Shown here in pieces: positions 8,660 through 17,251 of a stretch of DNA of 64,000 bases; positions within the stretch are counted from its first letter, which is position 1; every line of letters begins with the position of its first letter. Origin of the DNA: Conexibacter stalactiti (GTDB taxonomy: Bacteria > Actinomycetota > Thermoleophilia > Solirubrobacterales > Solirubrobacteraceae). Position numbers and translations under genes: made by a program. Where the stretch lies: the NCBI RefSeq assembly GCF_035967765.1, contig NZ_JAYWIT010000020.1; one strand, 5' to 3'. The notes beneath the pieces were generated by a model, which was not told the origin of the DNA, did no database searches, and worked only from the letters and a program-made list of their open reading frames with translations.

Positions 8660-9510
8660 GCCGTCACCGCCTCCGCCTCGCGGGCGCGACGGCCGCGGCT
8701 CTGCATGTGGTCGACGAAGCGCGCCAACGGCACCGTCACGCAGATGTAGAGCAGCGCGGCAGCCAGCAGCGGCGTGTAGTTGAAGTCCGACGACGCCTGG
8801 ATCTGCGCGACGCGAAACGCCTCCAGCGGGCCGAGCACGGAGATCAGCGCGACGTCCTTCTGCAGCGAGATGAAGTCGTTCAGCAGCGGCGGGATCACGC
8901 GTCTGACGGCTTGCGGCAGGACGACGAAGCGCAGCGCCTGGGTGCGGTTGAGCCCGACGGCCAGCGCCGCGGCGCGCTGCGACGGATGCACCGCGTCGAG
9001 GCCGGAGCGATAGACCTCCGAGACGTAGGCGCTGTAGGTCAGCGCCAGCGCCGCGCCGCCGAGCACGACCGGATCGCTCGGCCAGCCCTCGATCGCCAGC
9101 GCCGGGATCCCAAAGCCGACGAGGTAGACGAGCAGGATCGTCGGCACGCCGCGCATCACGTCGGTGTAGACCGACAGCAGCAGCCGGACCGGGAACAGCG
9201 CCGGCGCCTTCGTCGTGCGCGCCAACGCGATCGCGAGGCCGAGCACCAGCACGACCGCCTCGACGATCATGAACAGCTTCACGTCGAGCCAGAACCCTCT
9301 CAGCACGTCCGGGAAGCTGGTCTTGAACGCCTCCCACGAGAAGAAGGTCTCGCGCACGTCGTCCCAGCCGGGGCTGGTCACGACGAGCGTGGCGAGGCCG
9401 CCGATCACGACGACCGAGGAGGCGAGCGCGATCAGGAAGCCGCGCCGGTCGCGCCGCCGGCGGGCGGCGGCGCGAATCGCTCTGCGGTCGGTCTGTTCGA
9501 CGGCGGACAC
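8656..9510 (-). CDS. Polar amino acid ABC transporter, permease
   Basis: A 284-residue HisM/GlnP-type permease. An N-terminal Arg-rich cytoplasmic tail precedes a first membrane helix at about residues 25-45. More helices follow, together with the EAA loop that docks the ATPase (AALAVGLNRTQALRFVVLPQ ... PPLLND). Only one permease gene is present, so a homodimer is likely. It lies between the binding-protein gene (25 bases upstream) and the ATPase gene (4-base overlap). Confidence 0.92.
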   Translation of the reverse strand: MSAVEQTDRRAIRAAARRRRDRRGFLIALASSVVVIGGLATLVVTSPGWDDVRETFFSWEAFKTSFPDVLRGFWLDVKLFMIVEAVVLVLGLAIALARTTKAPALFPVRLLLSVYTDVMRGVPTILLVYLVGFGIPALAIEGWPSDPVVLGGAALALTYSAYVSEVYRSGLDAVHPSQRAAALAVGLNRTQALRFVVLPQAVRRVIPPLLNDFISLQKDVALISVLGPLEAFRVAQIQASSDFNYTPLLAAALLYICVTVPLARFVDHMQSRGRRAREAEAVTA

Positions 9511-9535
9511 CGTGCGGGCCCGGCGCGCCGGACCG

Positions 9536-10426
9536 CTACTGAAGCTCGGGCGCGCCGGCGGCCTCGCCCATCCACTGCTGCTCGAGTCTGTCGAGCGTGC
9601 CGTCCGCTCTCAGCTCGTCGACCGCTCTGGAGACACAGTCGGTCAGCTCCGAGTCTCTCGCCAGCAGCGCGCCCCACGAGTCGCCGCCGGGCGCCTCGAA
9701 CTGGCCGATGATCGCGGCCTCGGGGACCTGCGCGGCCGTCAGGTAGAAGGCACTCGGCAGGTCGACCACGACGGCGTCGACCTGGCCCTGCTTGAGCGCG
9801 CGGACGACGTCGTTGGAGTCATTGAAGACCTTCGGCTGCTTCGACGGCGCGATGCTCTCGGTCGCGGCATCGAGGCTGGTCGTGCCGATCTGGACGCCGA
9901 GCTGCGCGTCCTCGAGGTCGGCGAGCGAGGTCGCTCTGGCGGCGTCCGATCTCTTCAGCGCGACGACCGCCTGCGGGGCGGTGTAGTACGGCGAGGAGAA
10001 GTCGACCGCTCTCTCACGCTGCGGCGTGATCGAGATCTGGTTGACGTCGAAGTCGAAGCGCTTGGGACCCGGCGCATACGAGGAGTTGAACGGCTCGATC
10101 ACCCATCTGACCTCGCCCTCGGCGAAGCCCAGCTGTCTGGCGATCGCGTAGGCGACGGCGCTCTCGAACCCTCTGCCGTTGGTCGGGTCGTCGTCCTCGA
10201 AGTACGGCGGGTAGGCCGGTCTGTCGGTCGCGACGGTCAGCTGGCCGTCGTTGACGAGCGCGAGGCTGTCCTTCTCGCAGGCGGCGGCCGCGGTCGTCGC
10301 CGCGCCGGCGGCGGTCGTGCTCGCGGTCGTCTCCGACGAGTCGTCGTCGGAGCCGCAGGCGGCCAGGGTCAACGGCAGTGCGGCGGCCGTGAGCAGGGCG
10401 ACGGCATGACGACGTGTCGGACGCAT
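9536..10426 (-). CDS. Polar amino acid ABC transporter, substrate-binding lipoprotein
   Basis: A 296-residue family 3 solute-binding protein. The signal peptide ends in the lipobox LTLAACGS (Cys about residue 25), followed by a Ser/Thr/Ala-rich tether. The mature domain starts LTVATDRPAYPPYF and has the family segments GFESAVAYAIA, DVNQISITPQRERAVDFSSPYY and VQIGTTSLDAATE. Anchored outside the membrane, it would deliver a polar amino acid to the permease. The first gene of a three-gene operon; about 120 bases of upstream DNA hold its regulatory region. Confidence 0.92.
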   Translation of the reverse strand: MRPTRRHAVALLTAAALPLTLAACGSDDDSSETTASTTAAGAATTAAAACEKDSLALVNDGQLTVATDRPAYPPYFEDDDPTNGRGFESAVAYAIARQLGFAEGEVRWVIEPFNSSYAPGPKRFDFDVNQISITPQRERAVDFSSPYYTAPQAVVALKRSDAARATSLADLEDAQLGVQIGTTSLDAATESIAPSKQPKVFNDSNDVVRALKQGQVDAVVVDLPSAFYLTAAQVPEAAIIGQFEAPGGDSWGALLARDSELTDCVSRAVDELRADGTLDRLEQQWMGEAAGAPELQ

Positions 10427-10522
10427 GAAAGGAGCTTCGCTTCCTCGTGTGGGGGATGTTTCAGGCCTTCACCCGATAGCCGGTCGGCTTTCCGGGAATG
10501 TCGAATCGTAGCGGGGCGCTCG

Positions 10523-10553
10523 GCTGACGCGGCCGCTGCGCAGCCGCGTCAGC
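10523..10553 (-). terminator. Hairpin overlapping the mutM stop
   Basis: Perfect 11-base arms GCTGACGCGGC and GCCGCGTCAGC with a 9-base loop. The 5' arm on the minus strand overlaps the mutM stop codon. No T run follows. It probably separates mutM from the downstream transporter operon. Confidence 0.5.
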
Positions 10554-11403
10554 GCGTCATCGGCACGATTCTCGCGCCGCGCGGCCGCGGCTGACAGTTC
10601 TCGCAGACGTACGTGCCGCGGCCGGCAGCGTGGATCTTGCGGACCGGGCCGCCGCACTCGACGCAGCCCTCGTCGGCGCGGCGGTGGATCAGGAAGCGGT
10701 CCTGGAAGGAGCCGCGCGCGCCGTCGAGGTCGCGGAAGTCGTCGATCGAGGCGCCTCTGGCGTCGATGCCGGCGGTGAGCGCGGCGACGATCGCGTCGCG
10801 CAGCAGCTCCCACTGCGCGGTCGTCACTCTGCCGGCGGGGCGCAGCGGATGCAACTTGGAGCGGAACAGCGCCTCGTCGGCGTAGATGTTGCCGACACCG
10901 GCGATCCGCTTCTGGTCGAGCAGGAACGCCTTGATCGGCGCGCGCGAGCCGTGCGCGAGCGCTCTCAGGTGCTCGGCCGTGAAGGCGTCGGAGAACGGCT
11001 CGACGCCGAGCCGCGCGTCGAGGTAGGCGTCAAGCTGGTCCTGGCCCGCGACCAGCCAGCCGGTGCCGAAGCGGCGCGGGTCGACGAAGCGCAGGTCATG
11101 GCCGTCGTCGAAGCCGAAGTGCGCGCGCGTGTACGGTGTTCTGGCGGGCGCGTCGTAGAGCAGGTTGCCCGTCATCCGCAGGTGGATCAGCAGGAACAGC
11201 TCCTCCTCCGCCTCCCAGATCAGGTACTTGCCGCGGCGGTGGAAGCCCTCGATCCGCCGGCCCATCAGCGGGGCGACGACCTCGTTGGGGGCGCGCGGCG
11301 CGGTCCAGCGCTCGTCGCGGACGGCATACGCGACCAGCACGCGACCGACGAGACGGGGCTCCAGCTGGCGGCGGACGGTCTCTACTTCAGGCAGCTCTGG
11401 CAC
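10549..11403 (-). CDS. mutM: Formamidopyrimidine-DNA glycosylase (Fpg/MutM)
   Basis: A 284-residue glycosylase/AP lyase removing 8-oxoguanine and Fapy lesions. The N-terminus MPELPEVETVRR supplies the catalytic Pro2 and Glu3. The helix-two-turn-helix motif is near DQKRIAGVGNIYADEALF. The C-terminal zinc finger has four cysteines (CVECGGPVRK ... YVCENCQPRP). The length is standard. It is divergent from the glycosyltransferase gene. Confidence 0.95.
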   Translation of the reverse strand: MPELPEVETVRRQLEPRLVGRVLVAYAVRDERWTAPRAPNEVVAPLMGRRIEGFHRRGKYLIWEAEEELFLLIHLRMTGNLLYDAPARTPYTRAHFGFDDGHDLRFVDPRRFGTGWLVAGQDQLDAYLDARLGVEPFSDAFTAEHLRALAHGSRAPIKAFLLDQKRIAGVGNIYADEALFRSKLHPLRPAGRVTTAQWELLRDAIVAALTAGIDARGASIDDFRDLDGARGSFQDRFLIHRRADEGCVECGGPVRKIHAAGRGTYVCENCQPRPRGARIVPMTR

Positions 11404-11435
11404 GGCGTCGAAGATATCGGGCGCGGCACGGCGGG

Positions 11436-11464
11436 TTGCTCACCGGATTCCGGGGTCTTAAGAT
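11436..11464 (+). promoter_or_regulatory. Predicted promoter of the glycosyltransferase gene
   Basis: TTGCTC (11436-11441), a 17-base spacer and TAAGAT (11459-11464). A GAGGGGG Shine-Dalgarno-like tract lies just before the ATG at 11505. It would give a leader of about 35 bases. Confidence 0.4.
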
Positions 11465-11504
11465 CGGCGGCGGGGTTGCACGCAAACCGACGAGGGGGAC
11501 GTTG

Positions 11505-12497
11505 ATGCAGATCGCCGCGTACGCGAACCAGGACGTGCCGAGTTCGCACTACCGCGCCTACCAGCCGATGATCGAGCTGGACCGGCGCGGACACCAGATC
11601 GACCTGCGGCTGACGGCCGCCGACCTCGAGGGCCCGCTGCCCGAGTGCGAGGTCGCGTTCCTCGCGCGCTACAGAGAGCCCGAGGCGCGCGAGCTCGTGC
11701 GCGCGCTGCAGGCGCAGGGGACGACCGTCGTGTGGGACTGCGACGACGACGTCGTCAGCGTGCGCCTCGACGGCGATGCCGAGGCGCAGGCCTACCTCGC
11801 CGACCTGCGCGAGATGATCCAGCTCGTCGACGTCGTCACGACGACCCGCGACGAGCTCGGCGACATCTTCCTGCGTGAGGGGGCGCGCGCCGTCATCACG
11901 ATCCCCAACTACCTCGCCGCGCCCAACCTCGGCCTCGGCAGACGCCACCACGAAGGCATCGTGATCGGCTGGATAGCGTGGATCGACCACCAGAAGGACT
12001 GGGATCTGCTCGGACTCGACGAGGTCTTCAAGGAGCTGCTCGACCGCCACGAGGACCTCCACGTCGAGAGCGTCGGGCCGATCGACCTGCGGCTCGGCGG
12101 CGACCGCTACAACCGGCGCCCGACGGTCACCTTCCCGGAGCTGGGGCCCGCGATCGCGGGCTTCGACATCGGGATCGCGCCGCTGGCGACCGAGATCGAG
12201 GCCAACTTCTCGCGCTCGGACATCAAGTTGAAGGAGTACGCGGTCGCGGGCGTGCCGTGGCTCGCCTCGCCGATCGGCCCCTACGAAGGGATGGGCGAGG
12301 AGCAGGGCGGCCGGCTCGTCGGCGACGACGACTGGTTCGATGCCGTCGACCAGCTCGTGCGCGACGGCCGCGGGCGCCGCAAGCTGGCGAAGAAGGGCCA
12401 GCGCTGGGGTCGCGAGCACGTGCTCGCGCACCACGTCGACGTCTGGGAGGAGGTGTTCTACGAGGCGGTCGAGCTCAGTGGCCGACGAGTGACTTGA
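11505..12497 (+). CDS. Glycosyltransferase-like (GT4-type) protein
   Basis: A 330-residue protein with a two-Rossmann GT-B layout. The start MQIAAYANQDVPSSHYRAY is typical of glycan-assembly transferases that lack a long glycine loop. The C-terminal half has IGWIAWIDHQKDW, then GIAPLATEIEANFSRSDIK with the donor-site EYAVAGVPWLASPIGPYEG, resembling the E-x7-E region of GT4 enzymes. Acceptor and sugar are unknown. The start is supported by a strong purine tract 7-13 bases upstream. The 3' end overlaps the convergent membrane-protein gene by 23 bases. Confidence 0.75.
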   Translation: MQIAAYANQDVPSSHYRAYQPMIELDRRGHQIDLRLTAADLEGPLPECEVAFLARYREPEARELVRALQAQGTTVVWDCDDDVVSVRLDGDAEAQAYLADLREMIQLVDVVTTTRDELGDIFLREGARAVITIPNYLAAPNLGLGRRHHEGIVIGWIAWIDHQKDWDLLGLDEVFKELLDRHEDLHVESVGPIDLRLGGDRYNRRPTVTFPELGPAIAGFDIGIAPLATEIEANFSRSDIKLKEYAVAGVPWLASPIGPYEGMGEEQGGRLVGDDDWFDAVDQLVRDGRGRRKLAKKGQRWGREHVLAHHVDVWEEVFYEAVELSGRRVT

Positions 12498-12972
12498 GCA
12501 GCACCAGCAGCACGCCGATGGTGGTCAGCACGGCGCCGGCGACGAGGCTGCGGCCGACCGAGACGCCGGCGGCGCGGTAGGCGCCGAAGGCATAGAGGCC
12601 GAGTATCGCGACGCCGAACCACTTCGCCGTCGTGTACGCCGTCTCCAGCTCCATCCAGTCGAGCGCCGCGAGCACGAAGAAGACGATCGGCGCGAGCGCC
12701 GCGACGCCGTGGACGGCGATGCCGGCGAGGATCTCGCGGCGGTCTCTGCCGGTGAGCGGCCGGTGCAGCTCGATCATCTCCTGGAGGAACTCGGCGTACG
12801 CCTCCGCGACGGCGACCACGAACGCGGCGCCGACGATCGAGATGATCGCGGTGGCGGGCGAGGCGTGCTCGTGGTCGAGCACGAGCACGAGCGCCAGCAC
12901 GACGATCGAGCCGTAGACGACCGTGCCGGCGTGGCCCTCCGTGACGTGGTGTCTCAGCCAGCGCCAGACCAT
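12475..12972 (-). CDS. Integral membrane protein of unknown function
   Basis: A 165-residue protein with about five hydrophobic segments: IVVLALVLVL, IISIVGAAFVVAVAEAYAEF, GVAALAPIVFFVLAALDW, FGVAILGLYAFGAYRAAG and LVAGAVLTTIGVLLVLLKSL. The AEAYAEF acidic stretch within a membrane helix recalls ion-handling proteins, but I cannot name a family. The ATG at 12972 is preferred; an in-frame start at 13017 would overlap the divergent MmcQ/YjbR gene. The 3' end overlaps the glycosyltransferase gene by 23 bases. Confidence 0.65.
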   Translation of the reverse strand: MVWRWLRHHVTEGHAGTVVYGSIVVLALVLVLDHEHASPATAIISIVGAAFVVAVAEAYAEFLQEMIELHRPLTGRDRREILAGIAVHGVAALAPIVFFVLAALDWMELETAYTTAKWFGVAILGLYAFGAYRAAGVSVGRSLVAGAVLTTIGVLLVLLKSLVGH

Positions 12973-13015
12973 GGGTTGTGGAGTATCGCGGCTGCGGCGG
13001 TGGTAGACATCCGCC

Positions 13016-13399
13016 ATGGCCGACGTCGACGACGTGCGGCGGCTCGCGCTCGAGCTGCCGGAGACGAGCGAGCGCCCCTCCTACGGGACGCCGGGCTTCC
13101 GCGTCAAGGACAGACTGTTCGCGCGGCTGCGGTTCGACGGCGGCGGCAGAGGCGCGCCGGCCGACGCCGGCAACGACGTGCTCGTGCTGATGTGCGCGGA
13201 GCTTGCGGAGAAGGAGGCGCTGATCGCGGCGGAACCACGCAAGTTCTTCACGACTTCGCACTACGACGGCTATCCGATGGTGCTCGTACGGCTGGCGCAG
13301 GTCGACGCCGGGGAGCTGCGCGAGCTGCTCGTCGAGGCGTGGCTGGCGCGGGCGCCGAGCCGACTGCGGGCCGCGCACGAGGAGGGACTCAGCGGCTGA
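13016..13399 (+). CDS. MmcQ/YjbR-family protein
   Basis: A 127-residue protein with the YjbR layout: an N-terminal helix (VRRLALELPETSERPSYG), then FRVKDRLFARL and a C-terminal RLAQVDAGELRELLVEAWLA helix. YjbR proteins have a DNA-binding-like CyaY fold of unclear function. The start ATG is divergent from the membrane-protein gene with 43 bases between. Confidence 0.8.
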   Translation: MADVDDVRRLALELPETSERPSYGTPGFRVKDRLFARLRFDGGGRGAPADAGNDVLVLMCAELAEKEALIAAEPRKFFTTSHYDGYPMVLVRLAQVDAGELRELLVEAWLARAPSRLRAAHEEGLSG

Positions 13400-13447
13400 G
13401 CCCGCGGCGGGGAGTCCGGCTTCGCGCAGGTGGGTTCGCGCCGGCGC

Positions 13448-14623
13448 TCAGCCGACGAACGGCGTGCCCGGCAGCGCGGGCGCGTCACGGCCGGCGAGCC
13501 AGCGCAGCGCGCTCGCCCCCACGTCGGCGAGCGGACCGTCGTGGCGGCGACCGCCGTGGCCGTCGAAGAGTGCCAGCAGCGGCGCGTGCTCGCGCGTGTG
13601 GTCGGTTCCGGGTTGGGCCGGATCGCAGCCGTGGTCGGCGGTCAGCACGAGCAGGTCGCCGGGCCGCATCAGCTCCTCCCAGCGGCCGACCGCGACGTCG
13701 ATCTCTCTCAGCGCACGATGGAAGCCGGCGACGTCCTTGCGGTGACCGTAGACCTGATCGGTCTCGATCAGGTTCGTGAAGACGAACCCCTCGTCCAGCC
13801 GCTCGAGCAGCGCGGTCGTCGCCGCGATCGCCTCGGCGTTCGTCGCGCCCGCGTGCTGGTGAGCGAAGCCGCCGCCGCCGAACAACTGCCCGACCTTGCC
13901 GACCGCGTGCGTCTCGATGCCGGCCTCGCGCAGCTCGTCGAGATGGCTGCGGCTGGTCGGCGGCAGCGCGAAGTCGCGGCGGTCGCGCGTGCGCTCGAAG
14001 GCTCCGGGCGGCCCGTCGAAAGGGCGCGCGATCACGCGCCCGACCGCGTGCTCCCCCACCATCAGCTTGCGCACGCGCGCGCAGAGTCTGTGCAGCTCCT
14101 GCGCAGACAGCGCGTCGGTGTGCGCGGCGATCTGGAGGACCGAGTCCTGCGAGGTGTAGACGATCAGCGCGCCGTCGCGCAGCGACGCCTCGCCGTACTC
14201 GTCGATCACGGTGATGCCGTCGGTCGGCGCGTTGCAGAGCACCGTGCGTCCACTCGCCCGCTCGATCAGCGCGATCACCTCGGGCGGGAAGCCGTCGGGA
14301 TAGGTGGGGCGCGGCTGACGCGCGACGACGCCCATCAGCTCCCAGTGGCCGGTCGTGGAGTCCTTGCCGGGGCCGAGCGCGTGGAGGCGGCCGTGGAGCA
14401 CCGGAGCCGTCGACGGCGCGACGCCCTCCAGCGGCAGGATCGAGCCGAGCCCGAGCCGCTCCATCCGCGGCAGCTCGAGCCCGCCGGCCAGCTCAGCGAG
14501 ATGGGCGAGCGTGTTGGCGCCGGCGTCGCCGTAGGCGGCCGCGTCCGGCAGCGCGCCGGCGCCGACGGCGTCGAGCACGACGACGATCGCGCGTCGTGCG
14601 CTCGGACGGTTGACCCCTGGCAT
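13448..14623 (-). CDS. deoB: Phosphopentomutase DeoB
   Basis: A 391-residue enzyme of the alkaline-phosphatase superfamily that interconverts (deoxy)ribose-1-phosphate and -5-phosphate in nucleoside salvage. Metal and phosphorylation sites are in VVVLDAVGAGALPDAAAYGD, TGHWELMG, NLIETDQVYGHRKD and LLVLTADHGCDP...HTREHAPLL. The length is normal. It is the last gene of the long minus-strand housekeeping operon, 11 bases after xerD. Confidence 0.94.
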   Translation of the reverse strand: MPGVNRPSARRAIVVVLDAVGAGALPDAAAYGDAGANTLAHLAELAGGLELPRMERLGLGSILPLEGVAPSTAPVLHGRLHALGPGKDSTTGHWELMGVVARQPRPTYPDGFPPEVIALIERASGRTVLCNAPTDGITVIDEYGEASLRDGALIVYTSQDSVLQIAAHTDALSAQELHRLCARVRKLMVGEHAVGRVIARPFDGPPGAFERTRDRRDFALPPTSRSHLDELREAGIETHAVGKVGQLFGGGGFAHQHAGATNAEAIAATTALLERLDEGFVFTNLIETDQVYGHRKDVAGFHRALREIDVAVGRWEELMRPGDLLVLTADHGCDPAQPGTDHTREHAPLLALFDGHGGRRHDGPLADVGASALRWLAGRDAPALPGTPFVG

Positions 14624-14634
14624 GGGCGCGGAGG

Positions 14635-15585
14635 CTAGCGAAGCTGCGCGCGCGGGTGCGCGTCGAAGTACACGTCCCGCAGCCGGTCGGCCGAGAGGTG
14701 CGTGTAGATCTGCGTCGTGGCGATGTCGGCGTGGCCGAGCATCTCCTGCAGCGAGCGGAGGTCGCAGCCGCCGGCGAGCAGGTGCGTGGCAAAGGTGTGC
14801 CGCAGCGTGTGCGGGCTCATCTTGTCGCTCAGGCCGGCGCTTCTGGCGTGGCGCTGGACGATCTTGTAGAGCCCCTGGCGCGTCAGGCCCTGCCCCCGCT
14901 GGTTGACGAAGACGCGCTTCTCCTCGTTGACGCCGACGAGGATCGGACGGCCGCGCAGCAGGTAGAAGCGCAGCGCCTCGAGCGCCTTCGAGCCGATCGG
15001 GACGAGCCGCTCCTTGCTGCCCTTTCCGTTGGCGCGCAGGACGCCGTCCTCGACGTCGATCTCGTCGAGCTGCATGTCGACCGCCTCGGAGGCGCGCAGG
15101 CCGCAGGCGTACATCAGCTCCAGCAGCGCGCGGTCGCGCAGCGCGGCGGGATTCGTCCCTCTCGGCTGTGTCAGCAGCTGCTGGACCTCGTCGCGGCTGA
15201 GCACCTTCGGCAGCCGCTTGCCGCGCGGCGGGCCCTTCAGCTCGGCCGTCGGGTCGCGGTCGAGGATCTCCTCGCGGCGCAGGTGACGGTAGAACGAGCG
15301 CAGGCAGGCCACCTTGCGCTGGACGGTCGTGGCCGCGGCGGGCGCGCGGCCGTCGCCGCCCTGCGCCAGCGCGCCGACGAAGGCCGCGAGATCGCTGTGG
15401 TCGACGTCGAGCGCGTCCTTGCCGGCGCGCTGCAGGAACGCGCCGTACTGGAGCAGGTCGGAGCGATACGCCTCGAGCGTGTTGCGGCTCAGGCCGCGCT
15501 CCAGCTCCAGGTACGCGATGAAGTCGAGCACCAGGTCCTCGAAGGAGCCGGTGCGCAGCGGTTCGATCAGCGGCGTCGTCGTCAT
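14635..15585 (-). CDS. xerD: Tyrosine recombinase XerD
   Basis: A 316-residue site-specific recombinase resolving chromosome dimers at dif. The N-terminal SAM-like core-binding domain begins DFIAYLELERGLSRNTLEAY. The catalytic domain has the Arg in ACGLRASEA, HTLRHTFATHLL, LGHADIATTQIYTHL with the nucleophile Tyr, and a conserved Lys in GKGSKERLVP. The synteny pyrG-nudix-xerD is that of Mycobacterium xerD. A GTG at 15591 is an alternative start two codons upstream. Confidence 0.9.
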   Translation of the reverse strand: MTTTPLIEPLRTGSFEDLVLDFIAYLELERGLSRNTLEAYRSDLLQYGAFLQRAGKDALDVDHSDLAAFVGALAQGGDGRAPAAATTVQRKVACLRSFYRHLRREEILDRDPTAELKGPPRGKRLPKVLSRDEVQQLLTQPRGTNPAALRDRALLELMYACGLRASEAVDMQLDEIDVEDGVLRANGKGSKERLVPIGSKALEALRFYLLRGRPILVGVNEEKRVFVNQRGQGLTRQGLYKIVQRHARSAGLSDKMSPHTLRHTFATHLLAGGCDLRSLQEMLGHADIATTQIYTHLSADRLRDVYFDAHPRAQLR

Positions 15586-15659
15586 CGACACCGTGGTTCC
15601 ACCCCCGGGCGGCGGCTCCTGCCGCCGCAACGAAGCGCCCAGCCTCGGGCGGCTGTGCG

Positions 15660-16199
15660 CTACGCCGCGCGCAGCCGCCGCCGCTGGAGCAGCAGCAGCC
15701 CGATCAGCGATTTCGCGTCCTGGCATGCGGCGATCGCGTCGTCGAGGCGATCGAGCGGCCACGGGACGATCTCGATCCGCTCGTCCTCCTCGACATCCGG
15801 CTGCGGCACGTCGCGCAGGCCGCTCGCGTAGAACAGCTCCAGACGCTCGTCGCTGAAGCCGCAGCTGGTGAAGAAGCCCTTCAGCGGCTCCCACCGCTCG
15901 GCCGCCTTGCCGATCTCCTCGGCCAGCTCGCGCCTGGCGGTCTCCAGCGGCGGTTCGCCGACGACGTCGAGCTTCCCGGCGGGCAGCTCCAGCAGGTCGC
16001 CGACGCCGCAGATCTCGCGCGGCTGGCGCACGAGCCAGACGTGCTCGTCGTCGACGGCGACGATCGCGACCGCGCCCGGGTGGTGCATGTTGTCGCGCTC
16101 GACGACGGCGCCGTCGGCATGACGGAATCTCTCGACCCGGACCTCGACGACGTGACCCTTCCAGATCGTCTCCTGGCCGAGCTTCTCGAACTCCGTCAC
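15660..16199 (-). CDS. NUDIX hydrolase, ADP-ribose pyrophosphatase-like
   Basis: A 179-residue NUDIX protein. The Nudix box is LPAGKLDVVGEPPLETARRE continuing LAEEIGK, with one extra residue between the first Gly and Glu compared with GX5EX7REUXEEXGU. The downstream SCGFSDERLELFYA segment is typical of ADP-ribose pyrophosphatases. It occupies the position of Rv1700 next to pyrG/xerD. It overlaps the upstream DUF3866 gene by 4 bases. Confidence 0.9.
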   Translation of the reverse strand: MTEFEKLGQETIWKGHVVEVRVERFRHADGAVVERDNMHHPGAVAIVAVDDEHVWLVRQPREICGVGDLLELPAGKLDVVGEPPLETARRELAEEIGKAAERWEPLKGFFTSCGFSDERLELFYASGLRDVPQPDVEEDERIEIVPWPLDRLDDAIAACQDAKSLIGLLLLQRRRLRAA

Positions 16200-17251
16200 G
16201 GCAACATCCCTCCCAGCGTCGCGCCGGCCGCGAGCGCGGCGGCGAAGAACGGTCGATCCTGGTCCAGCGACCGTCCCATCGTGCGCGCGGGCAGTCCGCT
16301 GGCGGCATAGCCGTCGAGCTCGGCGTGGGCTTCGTGGACGACGTGGCCGCGCTTCCGCGCGACGGCGAAGCCGGGGTCGGTCGCGCCGATCGGCACCGGC
16401 ACGGTCACCGGCGCGAGCAGCAGCTCCAGCACCGTGCGCGTGTGGTGCGACAGGCCCTGGTGGCGGGGGCGCGGGTCGCCGGCCGACATGCGCGCGACGA
16501 GCACCGTGCGGCAGCCGAGCGCGAGCGCCGCGTGGGCGCTGTCGAGCCCGACGATGCCGCCGTGGCCGAGCGCCGAGCCTGAGCCGAGGATCCCCGGTCC
16601 CGGGCCGACGAGCGCGACCTCCCAGCCCTGGGCGGCGATGCCGTCGTGAATCGCGCCGGCGGTCGTGATCGCCTCGTCACGGCCGCCGTAGGCCGCGCCC
16701 GCGGTCGTGTGGCCGGCGAGCAGGCCGCGCTCCAGCAGCTCCCGCACCGTCCCCGACATCGCCCCCGGCAACGCGCCGCCGGCCGTCTGCACGTAGCCGA
16801 CGCGCGTTCCCGGCCGTGCCTGGCCCAGCGCCCACGCGACCGGGGCGAGGTGGCCGTGCAGCGGGAAGACGGCGACAGGGGCGCGCAGCGGGAGGTCGTC
16901 GAGCGCGTCGGTCGCGGCGTCACCGGGCGCGGTGTCGTCGCGCTCCTCCACCGGCCGCACGGCGTGCTGCAGCGGGCTGTAGTTGAGCTTCATCACGTGC
17001 GCGCCCGGCAAGCTCTCGCCGTCGAGGCCGCGCGTGAGGTTGACGTGGACCACGTCGAAGCCGCCGGAGCCGAGCGCGAGGTCGCGCGCCTCGACGTTGA
17101 CGACCACCTCGTCGCCGTCGGCGCACTCCCCCACCGTGCCGACGTCGGCGACCGCCGGACGCGGTTCGCCGTCGACCTCGGCCGTCAGCCGCTGCCAGCC
17201 GCCCTCGGGTGCCAGCACGCTCAGCACGATGCCGCGGCGGAGCTTCAGCAC
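16196..17251 (-). CDS. DUF3866 family protein
   Basis: A 351-residue protein, function unknown, matching the actinobacterial DUF3866 family that occurs in pyrG/xerD neighbourhoods. An N-terminal beta domain (about 1-70) precedes an alpha/beta domain with VHVNLTRGLDGESLPGAHVM, FPLHGHLAPVAWAL, GYVQTAGGALPG, a Gly-rich VGPGPGILGSGSALGHGG and QGLSHHTRTVL. The conserved His and Gly-rich loops suggest an enzyme or ligand-binding role. GTG at 17251 is chosen because it overlaps the upstream peptidase stop by 7 bases; longer in-frame starts lie within that gene. Confidence 0.8.
   Translation of the reverse strand: MLKLRRGIVLSVLAPEGGWQRLTAEVDGEPRPAVADVGTVGECADGDEVVVNVEARDLALGSGGFDVVHVNLTRGLDGESLPGAHVMKLNYSPLQHAVRPVEERDDTAPGDAATDALDDLPLRAPVAVFPLHGHLAPVAWALGQARPGTRVGYVQTAGGALPGAMSGTVRELLERGLLAGHTTAGAAYGGRDEAITTAGAIHDGIAAQGWEVALVGPGPGILGSGSALGHGGIVGLDSAHAALALGCRTVLVARMSAGDPRPRHQGLSHHTRTVLELLLAPVTVPVPIGATDPGFAVARKRGHVVHEAHAELDGYAASGLPARTMGRSLDQDRPFFAAALAAGATLGGMLP

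Noticed and set aside
12973..13017. Longer N-terminus for the membrane protein at 12475-12972
   Set aside because: Would overlap the start of the divergent MmcQ/YjbR gene and adds a polar stretch before the first helix.
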